NCBI RefSeq assembly: GCF_036370855.1
Contig: NC_088113.1
Coordinates: 20,480,501 to 20,544,500, forward strand
Length of the DNA stretch: 64,000 nucleotides
Reading direction: 5' to 3'
Source: Dromaius novaehollandiae
Taxonomy: Eukaryota > Chordata > Aves > Casuariiformes > Dromaiidae
The notes under the pieces were generated by a model. That model had not been told where the DNA came from and did no database searches. It saw only the letters and a list, made by a program, of their open reading frames with translations. Numbering within the stretch: position 1 is the first letter of the stretch; each line of letters opens with the position of its first letter. A program made the translations under genes and the position numbers. This document shows, piece after piece, positions 1 to 9,391 of the stretch.

Positions 1-3000
1 CCCCGGGAGGGACAGGGATGCTCGGCAGCATCCCGGCAGCTGGGGGGTCCCCGGGGCGGCTCCGGCTGCACCTTGTCGGCAGCTCACCAGCCTCCCCCGG
101 ACTCCCGTGGGATTTGAACCCGGAGGATGATGTAACTGGAGCCGCCTCGCCAGCCCGGCTCTCCGGGGCGCTTGGCCCTGGGCAGCGTCCGCCGAACGCC
201 GGCAGCACAAAGCGCGTCTTTCCGAGGCACTGCACGTTCCCGTCCGCCCCATGGCCTGGGAAATCCCGCGGCAGTCCATGCCAGGGCGCCGGCCTCGGCA
301 GTGTCCCGTGGCCCCGGCCACGCAGGCCGAGCAAGGCTGGGCATGAAGGATTTCCCCTGGTCACGGGGCGCTGAGCGGCAGCACCCCAGCACAACCTCCT
401 ACGAGACACCTGAGAATCCACACAGGCCCACCGGCCTTTGCTGGCTCCCAGGGCTGCTCTGGCACCCGGCAGCCGCCGGGCCAGAGCGGTGCCGCGGCCG
501 AGGTCGATCCCCGGCCCGGGAGACGGCGGCTCTCTCCTAACGCCCGTCTTTTCGCTCAAGTTGTGCTTATGGGTCTGGGAAAACAGCCGCTGGGCTGGAA
601 AGAGCTGAGCCCTCGCTAAACCACGAAATTGGGGGGAATAACAGCGCCGGAAGCGAGGACACAGCACAAAAGCAGTTCCTATGACAACCCCAAATCCCCA
701 AACTGTTTATCCTCTTTAATAAAAATCTACAATAACCATGAAACCAGGGAATAAGATTCAATAAGTCCGACACGAAATAAACTGGTAACAGCGTAAAGCG
801 TGTAAGCGCTTTGCTCCCGCTTCGTTCCTCGCTTCCAGTGAAGACCCTGCCCCAGCAAAGCGAGAGCGGGGAAGGGGCTGGCGGGGGTGAGCCGCTGGCC
901 CCCAGATCCCGCCGGGTGCCCTGGCCCGTCGGATGCTGTGTGCAATCGCGGGAAGGTCGGCAAAGGGCGGCTCCGTGGCCCCGGCGGCCGGGCAGCGGGG
1001 AAATACGCCCCGTTCGAGCTCGCTGTTGGACGGCGAGGCCGTCTCCTTGCACCTCGCCCCCTCTCCAGCACCAGCCCGAGCCCGGGGCCAGGCGGATGCA
1101 CGGAGCGGCGAGGCAGGCAGAGACGGGCACGGCGTCTCCCGGGGGCAGGGGCAGCATCCCGGGACCCTCTCGCCCTTTCCGAACCCCTCAGAGCGTCTCA
1201 GCCTGTCCTGCAGCGCCCGCACGGAGCCTCGCTCGTGCCTTTGGGCACCAGCGCCGCTCGCCATCGGCGTCCTGGCACGGGGGACCCTGTGGCACCGCGG
1301 GGGCCCTGTGGCGTTGCAGGGTCCCTGTGGCATTGCACGGTCTCCGTGGCACCATGGGGTCCCCGTGGTGTTGCAGGGTCCCTATGGCACCCCAAGGTCC
1401 CCATGGCACCACTGGGTCCCTGTGGCGTTGCAGGGTCCCTGTGGCATTGCAGGGTCCCCGTGGCACCATGGGGTCACTGTGGCATTGCAGGGTCCCTATG
1501 GCACTGCAGGGTCCCCGTGGCATTGCAGTGTCTCCCTGGCATTGCAGGGTCCCTGTGGCACCACGGGGTCCCCATGGCACTGCAGGGTCCCCGTGGCATT
1601 GCACGGTCTCCGTGGTGTTGCGGGGTCCCCATGGCACTGCGGAGTCCCCGTGGCATTGCAGGGTCCCCGTGGCACCGCAGGGTCCCTGTGGCATTGCAGG
1701 GTCACTGTGGCATTGCAGGGTCCCTGTGGCATTGCACGGTCTCCGTGACATTGCAGCGTCCCCATGCCACCACGGGGTCCCCGTGGCATCGCAGGGTCCC
1801 CATGACACCAGAGGGGTCCTGTTGCTTCGGCCACCGCGGGGCCTGTGGCCATTTGGATGGTGCCGAGGTGCGGAGGGACCTGCCGGCGCCTGTGAGCCGG
1901 GAGCTGCCGCGGGGCTTGCACAGCCCGGGTGGCCACGGGGACAGGGATGGGGTGGGATGGGGACAGCCGGGGGGGGGATCCAAGCGCAAGGGCATCCCAC
2001 ATGGACACCAAGGCCCGGGGAGTCTCTGCTCCCCTCCTCGGAGCCTCCATCCCCGCGGCCGGGCAGGGGGCATCCAGCCCCCTTTCCCTCCCCTCCTTGC
2101 TCAGCCCCACGAGGAGAGGGCGAAGGGTAAAGCCCCGGCCCGGGAGCCCCCCGCAGCCCCCCGCAGCCCCCCGGCGCCCCGGCCGCGCTCCTACCTGGGG
2201 CCGCGCTCGGGCGCTCGCTTGTGCTTTCACTGCCGCACGCCCCGGGCTGCCGGCTTAAAGGATTTTCCCACAATAACCACCAAATCCGTCTCCTGGGCAG
2301 TAAGCCGCAGACCTGGGCCCTTCCCTAGGTACACAGCCCGCCCGCCCGCCGCCGCGGCTCGCTCGCCGCTTTGCATATGCTTTCCTCAAACTGGATTTCC
2401 CCCTCCCGGCCCAGCCCCACGCTCAAAAAGCCCCAAATCCCTTTAAATCTGATTTCGTTTCCCCTCGCCCGCGAGGTCTCTCCCCGCTGTCGGTCTCACC
2501 CACGTGTTTTACATACTCTGCTCGCAGCCCTCGCTCCGGCTTTCGGCGTCCCGGCGTCCTCGGGGGACGCGGCCTTGCAGCCGCCCCGCGTCCCGCGGCG
2601 AAGGACGTGGGGGCTCCGGGCACCGGTGGCCCCGGGACGGGGAGCGTGCGCGGGAAACCAGCCCTCGCTCGGTGCAACTACGTCTCGGCTCCTGCCGCCG
2701 CGCCACGGGGCCGCCGGCTCCGCTGGGGCTCGCGCGGAAAGGTCTGCGCTCGCCGCCGGAGCCCGCGACGCTGCCCCACTCCTACCTCGGTGGGACACCG
2801 AGCTGCCGCTGGAGAAGAACCGTCCCTGAAGCGTCCCCAAAGCGTCCCCGCGTCTCGGGCCGTGTCCCCCGGGGCCGTGATGCAAACGCGTTTCACGGCG
2901 GCGTCCCTCCGCCGGGCGCAGCGTGCCCGCGGGGAGGACCTCCGCGCCCGGATCCGGCCCCGGGACCTCCGCGCGCAGACGCTGCACGCTGTCGTCTTTC

Positions 3001-3481
3001 ACTTCTCTATTTCGATTTCGCAGAAAGAAAAACGGGTGAAGGAAATTGGAAGCTGGCACCTGCAAGCCGCTTCCAAGGGCGCGGGCAGCAGCGCGGCGGT
3101 GGCGGCGGGCAGAGCCCCGGCACGGCGGAGAGGCAGCTCCGACGCGCCAGATTCCCGCCTGCCCCCGTCCCTTCGTGCCCTGGACGGCGGGCGAAGCCGC
3201 GGGCGCTCGACCGGGTCCCCGACCGCAGCCGGGCAGCCAAGCGTGGCTCTGCGCTGGGTTTAACGAGGACGGGCTCGGCGCAGCGAGGGGACCATGCAAA
3301 GCGCCGCGGGGCCGGGAAGGTGCCGGCGGCCGGCGCCGGTGGGGACACGCGTCCTCCGGGAGCAATCGCCGGCCGGCGGCGAGGCAGGAGCCGATCCCGC
3401 GGCGCATCTGCTTCTCCTTTCTGGTGCCTCGCCGAAAAAGTCCCCGCTTCCTCCCGCGGCGCGGGCCAGCGGTGCCGCGCT
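1..3481. other. GC-rich flank downstream of the minus-strand SIRP gene; no gene recognised
   Basis: The stretch is very GC-rich and full of open frames in every phase, which GC richness and the 19-bp array at 1281-1812 explain. I saw no exon with family resemblance. The part just below 3482 must hold the 3' UTR of the minus-strand SIRP gene. The nearest minus-strand polyadenylation-like hexamer I noticed is an ATTAAA at 715-720, which is far away, so the true transcript end is unknown. Plus-strand AATAAA hexamers lie at 718-723 and 776-781 and could belong to an unseen upstream gene or be chance. Confidence 0.5.
1281..1812. repeat. 19-bp minisatellite, 28 copies
   Basis: Tandem copies of a 19-bp unit close to GGGTCCCYGTGGCATTGCA. 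The register holds from the first unit (1281-1299) through unit boundaries checked in the middle (1508/1509) to the last unit (1794-1812), which gives 28 units without insertions or deletions. Units differ by substitutions only. The period is not a multiple of three, so all frames on both strands stay open and give long false ORFs. Confidence 0.95.
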
Positions 3482-5222
3482 CTACCGGGCCGCGACGCGG
3501 ATGCTGGCGTACTCGGAGCCGGCGGTGCCGGGGCCGGGTGCCCGGCGCGGGGCTGCCGGCAGGTGCTGCAGGTCGGCGTAGTGGAGGTCGGCGTCCGCCG
3601 CGCCGGGCCGCTGCGAGGGCGAGAGCCGCGCGTGGGTCACCATGCCGAAACCCACCGCGCCGAAACCCACCGCACCGAAACCCACCGCGCCGGCGGCCGC
3701 TGCCCGGCAAGGCGCCCCAGAGCCCCGTCGCAGAGGCCCGGGAGCCTCGGGAGATGCCGCCGGCTCGGCCTCCGCCTCCTGCTCCTACCTGCCCGGCCGG
3801 CGCTGAGGTCTCGGCGTCCGGCACGTGGGTGCTGGGGGAGAAGGACTGGCGTTAGAGCCGAAAGCGGCAAATTTCCCTCCCCTCCCCGTGCAACCCAGCC
3901 CCGATCCGGCCGGGCTCCGGCACGCGGCACCGGCTCCCCGTCCCGTCGCGGGGCCAAACCCCGGGGTCTCCGGCAAACGGAAGCGGTGCTGCAAACGTGC
4001 ACCAGCCAGAGCTCCCTGCTGGGGACAAAACAAGGCTCCGAAGCGGGCGGGAAGCCGGGGGCGGGCGGACAGGGCAGAGGCTGCTCGCGTGCGGGATGCA
4101 GGTGGCGGGGACCAACCTGGGGCTGCCGGCGCTGCCACCTGCAAAGAGAAGAGGAGGAGGGTGAGCGGGGCGCGCGGCAGCCCCCCCGGCCCCTCGCCGC
4201 CCCCCGCTCACCTCCCCTCATCCGCCGGTAGACGCAGAGGGCGACGCAGAAGCCGAGGAGGAGGACGGAGAGCACCGTGGCCGCCACGGCCGCGCTGGGG
4301 AACGGGGCCCCCTCTGCGGGGACACGAGGCTCAGCGCCGGCCCGGGGACACGGGGACGCGGGGACACGGGGACGCGGCCCCGCGGGGCACCGGCGGCTGC
4401 GGCGGGGCCGACTCACCGCGCACGTGCACCGCGGTGCCGGGCCCCGAGCAGTAGACCCGCTCCTCCGCGTCGGCCTGCAGCTTCACGCAGTAGTAGGTGC
4501 CGGCGTCGTCGGGGCGGGCGTCGCGGATGCGGATGGTGAAGTCGGTGTTGGAGCCGTTGGCCGCCCGCGTCACCCGGGGGAAGGAGCCTTTCTGGTCGTA
4601 GATGGTCCGGTTCCTGCCGCCCGAGGGCTTCAGCCACCGCACGGGTCCCGCGACGGCGTCGCCCGACACGGTGCAGTGCAGCGTGAGCGTCTGCCCCACG
4701 GACACCGACACCTGCCCCTGGGGCTGCCGCAGCTCGAAGGCGCCGGCCGCCCCGGCACCGGCACCTGCGGGCGACGCCGAGCGGGGCCGCGTCAGCCGGA
4801 CGGGTGCAAAACGGAGCCCGGAGCCGTGCGGAAAGAGGCGATTCCCGGGGGGAAAAGCCGTGAAATGCTCCTAAGGGTTAACGCGAGCCGGTAGGGCTGT
4901 TCGGGCAGCCGGTGCCCGGCCTTTCCCGGAGCCCAGACTTGCCGCTCCGGCACCCGCTGCAAAACCCCGGCAGCCCCGAGCCCCGCGCTCCGCTCGCCCC
5001 GGACGGCCGGGCTGCTCCGCGGGGCCCCGGATCGCGGCGGGGCTGCCGAGCGCGGCTGCCGGCACGGGGGGCGAGCGGCGGGGATGCTGCAGCCGGGCCT
5101 GCCGGAAAAACCCCGCGCCAAGCCCCGGCGGCAGCTTCGCCCTACTCACCGGCGAGCGGGGCCGGGCAGAGGCTGAGCAGCCCGACAAGGAGCGGAGCCG
5201 CGGCGGCCGCCCGCAGAGCCAT
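3482..5222 (-). CDS. SIRP-family inhibitory receptor with a single V-type Ig domain and ITIM-like motifs
   Basis: Predicted 238-residue type I membrane receptor. The coding exons on the minus strand are 5150-5222, 4417-4764, 4212-4313, 4117-4138, 3789-3831 and 3482-3610. Phases agree throughout and the sum is 717 bases. In order it has a signal peptide (1-25), one V-set Ig domain with the LHC and DAGTYYC cysteines, a hydrophobic membrane segment (about 148-168) and a short tail. The tail motifs LHYADL (Tyr207) and SEYASI (Tyr230) fit the ITIM pattern and match the YADL/EYAS motifs of mammalian SIRP alpha, which recruit SHP-1/SHP-2. The small 22-bp and 43-bp tail exons also mirror the human SIRPA tail exons. 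Mammalian SIRP alpha has V-C1-C1. Here the intron after the V exon is only 103 bp, so no C1 exon fits. An extra Cys sits in the G-strand region (VYCSGPGT). Partner CD47 is inferred from the family, not shown. The weakest boundary is the GTTGGT donor at 4116. Symbol withheld because SIRPs duplicate by lineage. Confidence 0.85.
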
Positions 5223-5955
5223 GGGCACCGCCGAAACTTTGCGCTCCAACTTCGGGAGGAGGAAAAGGAGAAGCTGCACAGGAAATGGAGGCGAGCGGGC
5301 GCCGGCCGTTAACGCTTGTGCTGCCTGCCTGGCCGCGGCGGCAGCACGGCGGGCGTTAACCCCTGCAGTGCGGCACCCGGGGCCGAAGCACCGCCGCGCT
5401 CGGCCCGAGCCGCCCGCCCGGGCTCGCGGCTGCCGTCGGGGCAGCGCGGCGCCTCTGCTCCCGGGCACGGGCGAGGGGCCGGGGGCTGCAAACCCGCCGC
5501 GGGGCTGCAAACCCACCATGGGGCTGCAAACCCGCTATGGGGCTGCAAATCCACCGCGGGGCTGCAAACCTGCTGCAGGGCTGCAAACCCGCTGCAAATC
5601 TGCCGTGGGGCTGCAAACCTCCCGTGGGGCTGCAAATCTGCCATTGGGCTGCAAACCTCCCGTGGGGCTGCAAATCTGCCATAGGGCTGCAAACCTCCCG
5701 TAGGGCTGCAAACCTCCCGTGGGGCTGCAAACCCGCTGCAGGGCTGCAAATCCGCCGTGGGGCTGCAAATCCGCCGTGGGGCTGCAAACCCGCTGCGGTG
5801 CCATCTCGCAGGACGGCAGCTCGGCGGCCCCCGGGGCCGGCAGGGACACGGTCCCGTGACACACCGTGGCGCAAACGGTTTGGAAACCCTCTGGGCTTGC
5901 GTGGAGGTGGCAGAGGAACTCGCCCCGCTGCCGTGCCCTTCCTTCCCCATTCGCC
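5223..5955. promoter_or_regulatory. Shared upstream region of two divergent SIRP genes
   Basis: Only 733 bp separate the start codons of the minus-strand gene (5222) and the plus-strand gene (5956). The segment must therefore hold both 5' UTRs and presumably both promoters. Its GC richness fits a CpG-island bidirectional promoter, and a 19-bp minisatellite fills nearly half of it. No TATA box stands out. Promoter activity is inferred from position only. Confidence 0.5.
5482..5796. repeat. 19-bp minisatellite, about 16 copies, between divergent SIRP genes
   Basis: Tandem copies of a unit close to GGGGCTGCAAACCCGCCGT: six units, one partial unit of 11 bp at 5596-5606, then ten more. Several neighbouring units alternate between a CTCCCGT and a TCTGCCAT ending, giving a partial 38-bp higher-order period. 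Read on the minus strand, each unit contains TTTGCAG, which resembles the end of a 3' splice site. Confidence 0.95.
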
Positions 5956-8542
5956 ATGCGGCCGCCCCGGAGCCCCCGGGCCGGATCGGGAGCCGGCCGG
6001 CAGCGGGACGCGGGTCTCGCCTGCCTGCTGCTGCTGCTGCTCTGCAGAGCCCCGGGTGAGTGCGGGGCCGGGGCCGGGGTGCCGCGCGGGGCATGGGGTG
6101 CTGGCTGCGGCTGCGGGACCCTCGCAGCCCCCGCTCTCGCCATGCAGGTGCCGGTGCTCAGGAGGACGAGAGCTTCCATCTGTGGCAGCCCCAGGGGCAG
6201 GTGTCGGTGTCCGTGGGGCAGACGCTCACCCTGCACTGCACCGTATCCAGACACGCTATAGTGGGACCCGTGAAGTGGCTGAAGGCTTTCGGCAGCAGTA
6301 AACAAATCGTTTATGATCCGAAAGGCCCCTTCCCCCGTGTGACAAGGGCGGTGAACGAGTCCAACACAAATTACACCATCCACATCAGTAAGGTCCGGGT
6401 CGAGGATGCCGGGACCTATTACTGTGTGAAGTTTAAGAAAGGAGAGGAGCAGGATGAGGAGTATTCATCGGGAGCGGGCACGGAGGTGTTTGTGCATGGT
6501 GAGTGGTGCTCTCGGCTCTGCCACGGCCCCCCGGAGCAGCTCCCGGCCGGGAAGCGGCCCCGTCGGCGCGGCTGCCCTCCGTCACAGCGGGCTCCGGGGC
6601 GAGCGGGGCTGGGCGGGGGCCCTGCGCCCCCTCCCCTGCCCAGGCCGCGTTCCCTGCCCACGGCAGGAGCGAGCAGGCAGCTCGGGGGGTCCCTCCTGGA
6701 GAGCTGCCCAGCAGCCAGGGCCGCAGGCTGGGCACAGCCGCCTCCCCCGCGAAGCCCCTGCTGCCCGGCTCTGCTCCGGGAACGGGGGGCGGGAGGGGGG
6801 TCGTGCGGGGGCCTGTCCGTGGCAGTGTCTGTGCCCCAGCCCAGAGCGCTCTGCCTGCTGCGGGAGAGCCTGTGTCCCTCGCCCTGGAGCTCTGCGGCCC
6901 CGGGGGTCGGGGGGCACCTGGCCCATGGGTAACCGCCTCTCCCCGCAGCCAGCCCCACGTCAGTGGCTGTGTCTGGGCCTGAGCACAGAGCGGAGCCGGG
7001 CAGCTTGGCGCGTTTCACCTGCACGGCCGGAGGCTTCTTCCCCAGAGACATCAGTGTGGAATGGCTCAAAAACGGGGCCCCGGTAAGAGCTCCGGGGCCC
7101 CGGGTCACCGCCGGGCAGACAAACTCCTCCTACGACATGGTCAGCGCGGTGGAGCTGACCCTGCGGGCTGCCGACGTCCGCTCCCAGCTCACCTGCGTGG
7201 TCAAGCACTCCACTCTGCCCGCCCCGCTGAGGCAGACGTACAACCTCAGCGACGCTGTGCGAGGTGAGGGCTCGGCGGGACCGTCGCTCGGAGCATCCCG
7301 CTCCCGAGGCCGTGAGCGGGGCTCGGCGCGGGGAAGGGGCCCGGGCGGACGCGGGTGCTGGGCACCGAGCGCCCCTTCTCTTTGCAGTGCCGCCCACCGT
7401 GCGGGTGCTGCCTGACCTGCCCAACCCCGTCGAGGTGCACAAGACCGTGAACTTCACCTGCTCCGCGGAGGGGTTTTATCCAGACGCGGTGACCCTCACC
7501 TGGCTGGAAAACGGGGTGGAGGCGAATGCGGGGAGCCCCCCGCACCTGACGGAGACCTCCCAGGGGACCTTTGAGCTGCGGAGCCTCCTGGAAGTGCAAG
7601 CGACGGAGGAGAAGAATCAGTCCGTGTTCACCTGCCGGGTGGTGCACGACTCCCAGAGCCCCGTCAGCAGCGCCGTGACCCTGCAGATCGCCGTGCCGGC
7701 TGCCGACCGGGGCCCAAATAACGAGTCGCTCGCAGGTAAGGGTGAGCGTGAGCCCGCCACTGGCCTTAGACGCGGTCCCTGAGGAGGAGGTTGTTGGCTC
7801 TCGTCCTCCCGAGAAAGCTCAGTGCCACCAGAATCTTGCACGGGGTAGCGAGAGCCTGCCCAGCTCCACCCGTGTCCTGCTTTCCGCTCTCGGCACCATC
7901 CCGAGCTGCCGCTTGCCCTGCTCGCGTTAGGACACAGGCTAGGCCAGGTCTAGCACCCCCGCGGGATGCAGCCATCAGGAGCAGAGCTCCCAGCGGGCTG
8001 AGCCCTTCTGCCCCGGCTGCCGTGCAACCTGCCGCTCCCGGAGCGGCGCAGAGCCCGGCCCAGGCTCGCTGCGGCCCGGCTCCGTGGGGCCCGGGGACTT
8101 GTTGAATCCCGGAGGCGGCAACCAGGACTCGTGAGCGCTGGCGCAGGATTCGGTGCGCTGCAGCTCCGACCCAGCAGAACCGGCCCGTCCCAGCCAAGGC
8201 CAGCGGGTTTAGGGACAGGAGACCTGTCTCCGTATCAGGGTGACGCTGCTAGGACTGGAACTGTCATCCCTAGCGCTCAAGATGTCACCGCCCCGAGGCA
8301 CAGGCTGTCCCCGCTGCGGCACAGCCCCACGGGCACCGAGCAGCCAGGCCGGCACCGCCGCCGGCGCTGCGGGACCCGGTCGCGCGGTGGAGACCCGCCG
8401 CGGCCCCCTCCCTGCTCACCGCCTTGTCCCCACCGCAGACCAGCAGCTCCTGTCCCTCGCCGGCCTCTACGTCGGGCTCCTGCTGGAGAAGGGGCTCTTG
8501 GGCCTCGTCCTCTTCTTCCTCTTCAAGCGCAGGATGCAGTGA
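5956..8542 (+). CDS. SIRP-family activating-type receptor, V-C1-C1 with a lysine in the membrane segment
   Basis: Predicted 405-residue receptor from exons 5956-6055, 6148-6498, 6949-7263, 7388-7735 and 8439-8542. All internal junctions are phase 1, the standard Ig-exon arrangement, and the sum is 1218 bases. It has a leucine-rich signal peptide, then a V-set domain whose end (YYCVKFKKG...SGAGTEV) is very close to human SIRP alpha. Two C1-set domains follow (CTAGGFFPRDISVEWLKNG and CSAEGFYPDAVTLTWLENG signatures). The membrane segment (about 375-400) has adjacent Glu388 and Lys389 and ends in KRRMQ, with no ITIM. A basic residue in the membrane is how SIRP beta pairs with the ITAM adaptor DAP12 (TYROBP), so an activating role is inferred. 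The start at 5956 places the hydrophobic core properly. An in-frame ATG at 5866 is the alternative. The gene ends about 590 bp before the NSFL1C start codon. Confidence 0.88.
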
Positions 8543-8796
8543 GAAGGTCAAGGCTGCCCGGCGGCACGGCGGGGGCTGGCGGGAGCCCCTGGCCGGGCAG
8601 AGCAGCGTGCCCGGCTCCAGCTTCGGCCCCGGAGCCACTTCCCGGCTCTGCGCCCTTCCGCACCGTCCCGCCGGCCCTTCCGCAGCGGCAGGCGACGCTC
8701 GCGCCGGGGAGGAGACGCCACGGTCCGGCCGCGGCAGCCTGGGCCCGGCGAGGCCGGCGGGAAGGGCCACGCTCTGCTTTGCTGTCTCTCCCTGAA

Positions 8797-8802
8797 AATA
8801 AA
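8797..8802 (+). terminator. Polyadenylation signal of the plus-strand SIRP gene
   Basis: A canonical AATAAA lies 255 bp after the stop codon at 8542, followed by a short GT-bearing stretch (GGTGTGG). It is the first such hexamer after the gene and implies a compact 3' UTR. Confidence 0.75.
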
Positions 8803-9129
8803 CGGTGTGGAAACACACAGGGTGCTCCGCTGCGGCCTGCACCAGCGGCCCCGGGGCCCTTCCCGGCTCCCTCCGGGGCACTGGGCGGCCCTGGGCGGGA
8901 GGGGGGTTGCCGCGTTCCCGGAGGGGGTTCCGGGATGGACTGGGACGGTGGGTCCGGCAGGCTGGGGACGGTGGCACCCAGGGCCCCGCACCGCGGGGAT
9001 CTCATCGTGGTCCCCAGGTGGGAAACGCCGGCTCCTCTCCTCGGCCCGGGCACGAAGACGGACCCACTTAGAGGCCGACGCCTGGGGATCTGCCTGGGAA
9101 GGGGGCTGAGGGCCTTGGGGCGCCTCCCG

Positions 9130-9391
9130 TTCCCGCTCTGACACCGCCGCCCCTCCGCTGCTTCCCCGCTCCGCTCCGCTCCGCCGCGGTGCTCGGCGCT
9201 GCACACCCGCGCCGCCGCCACCACCACCACCACCGCCGCGCCGCCAGGGGCCGCTGTGCCGCGGCGCCGCTGTTTCCGCCCGGCGCGGTTTGGGCGGCGC
9301 GCAGGGCGGGGCGGGGCGGGGCGGGGCGCGGGAGGGGGCAGGGCCAGGCGCGGGGCTGCCCGGCGGGCTTTGGGCGCTGCACCGCGGCAAG
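9130..9391 (+). promoter_or_regulatory. NSFL1C: CpG-island promoter of NSFL1C
   Basis: Extremely GC- and CpG-rich sequence just before the NSFL1C start. Overlapping GGGGCGGGGC boxes (Sp1/KLF type) occur at about 9305-9328, and CAAGATGGCGG (a YY1-type core) overlaps the initiation codon at 9390-9399. There is no TATA box, as usual for housekeeping genes. Confidence 0.65.

Noticed and set aside
90-175. tRNA-like A and B boxes on the minus strand (TGGCGAGGCGG and GGTTCAAATCC)
   Set aside because: Box spacing is about 32 bases instead of about 44, and no matching acceptor stem could be found.
1281-1812. CRISPR array
   Set aside because: The repeats are contiguous 19-bp direct repeats without spacers, in vertebrate DNA.
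811-2446. Long plus-strand ORFs of 439 and 519 codons, and antisense ORFs
   Set aside because: They run through the 19-bp minisatellite, whose period keeps all frames open. Adjacent GC-rich sequence lacks stops. No domain is visible.
2496-4231. 442- and 575-codon ORFs over the SIRP tail region
   Set aside because: They cross the SIRP introns and exons in other frames and reflect GC richness. Only the small spliced pieces match the SIRP tail.
5309-6383. ORFs with repeated SPTGGLQPHGRFAAPR-like units
   Set aside because: These are translations of the 19-bp array between the SIRP genes, not a protein repeat family.
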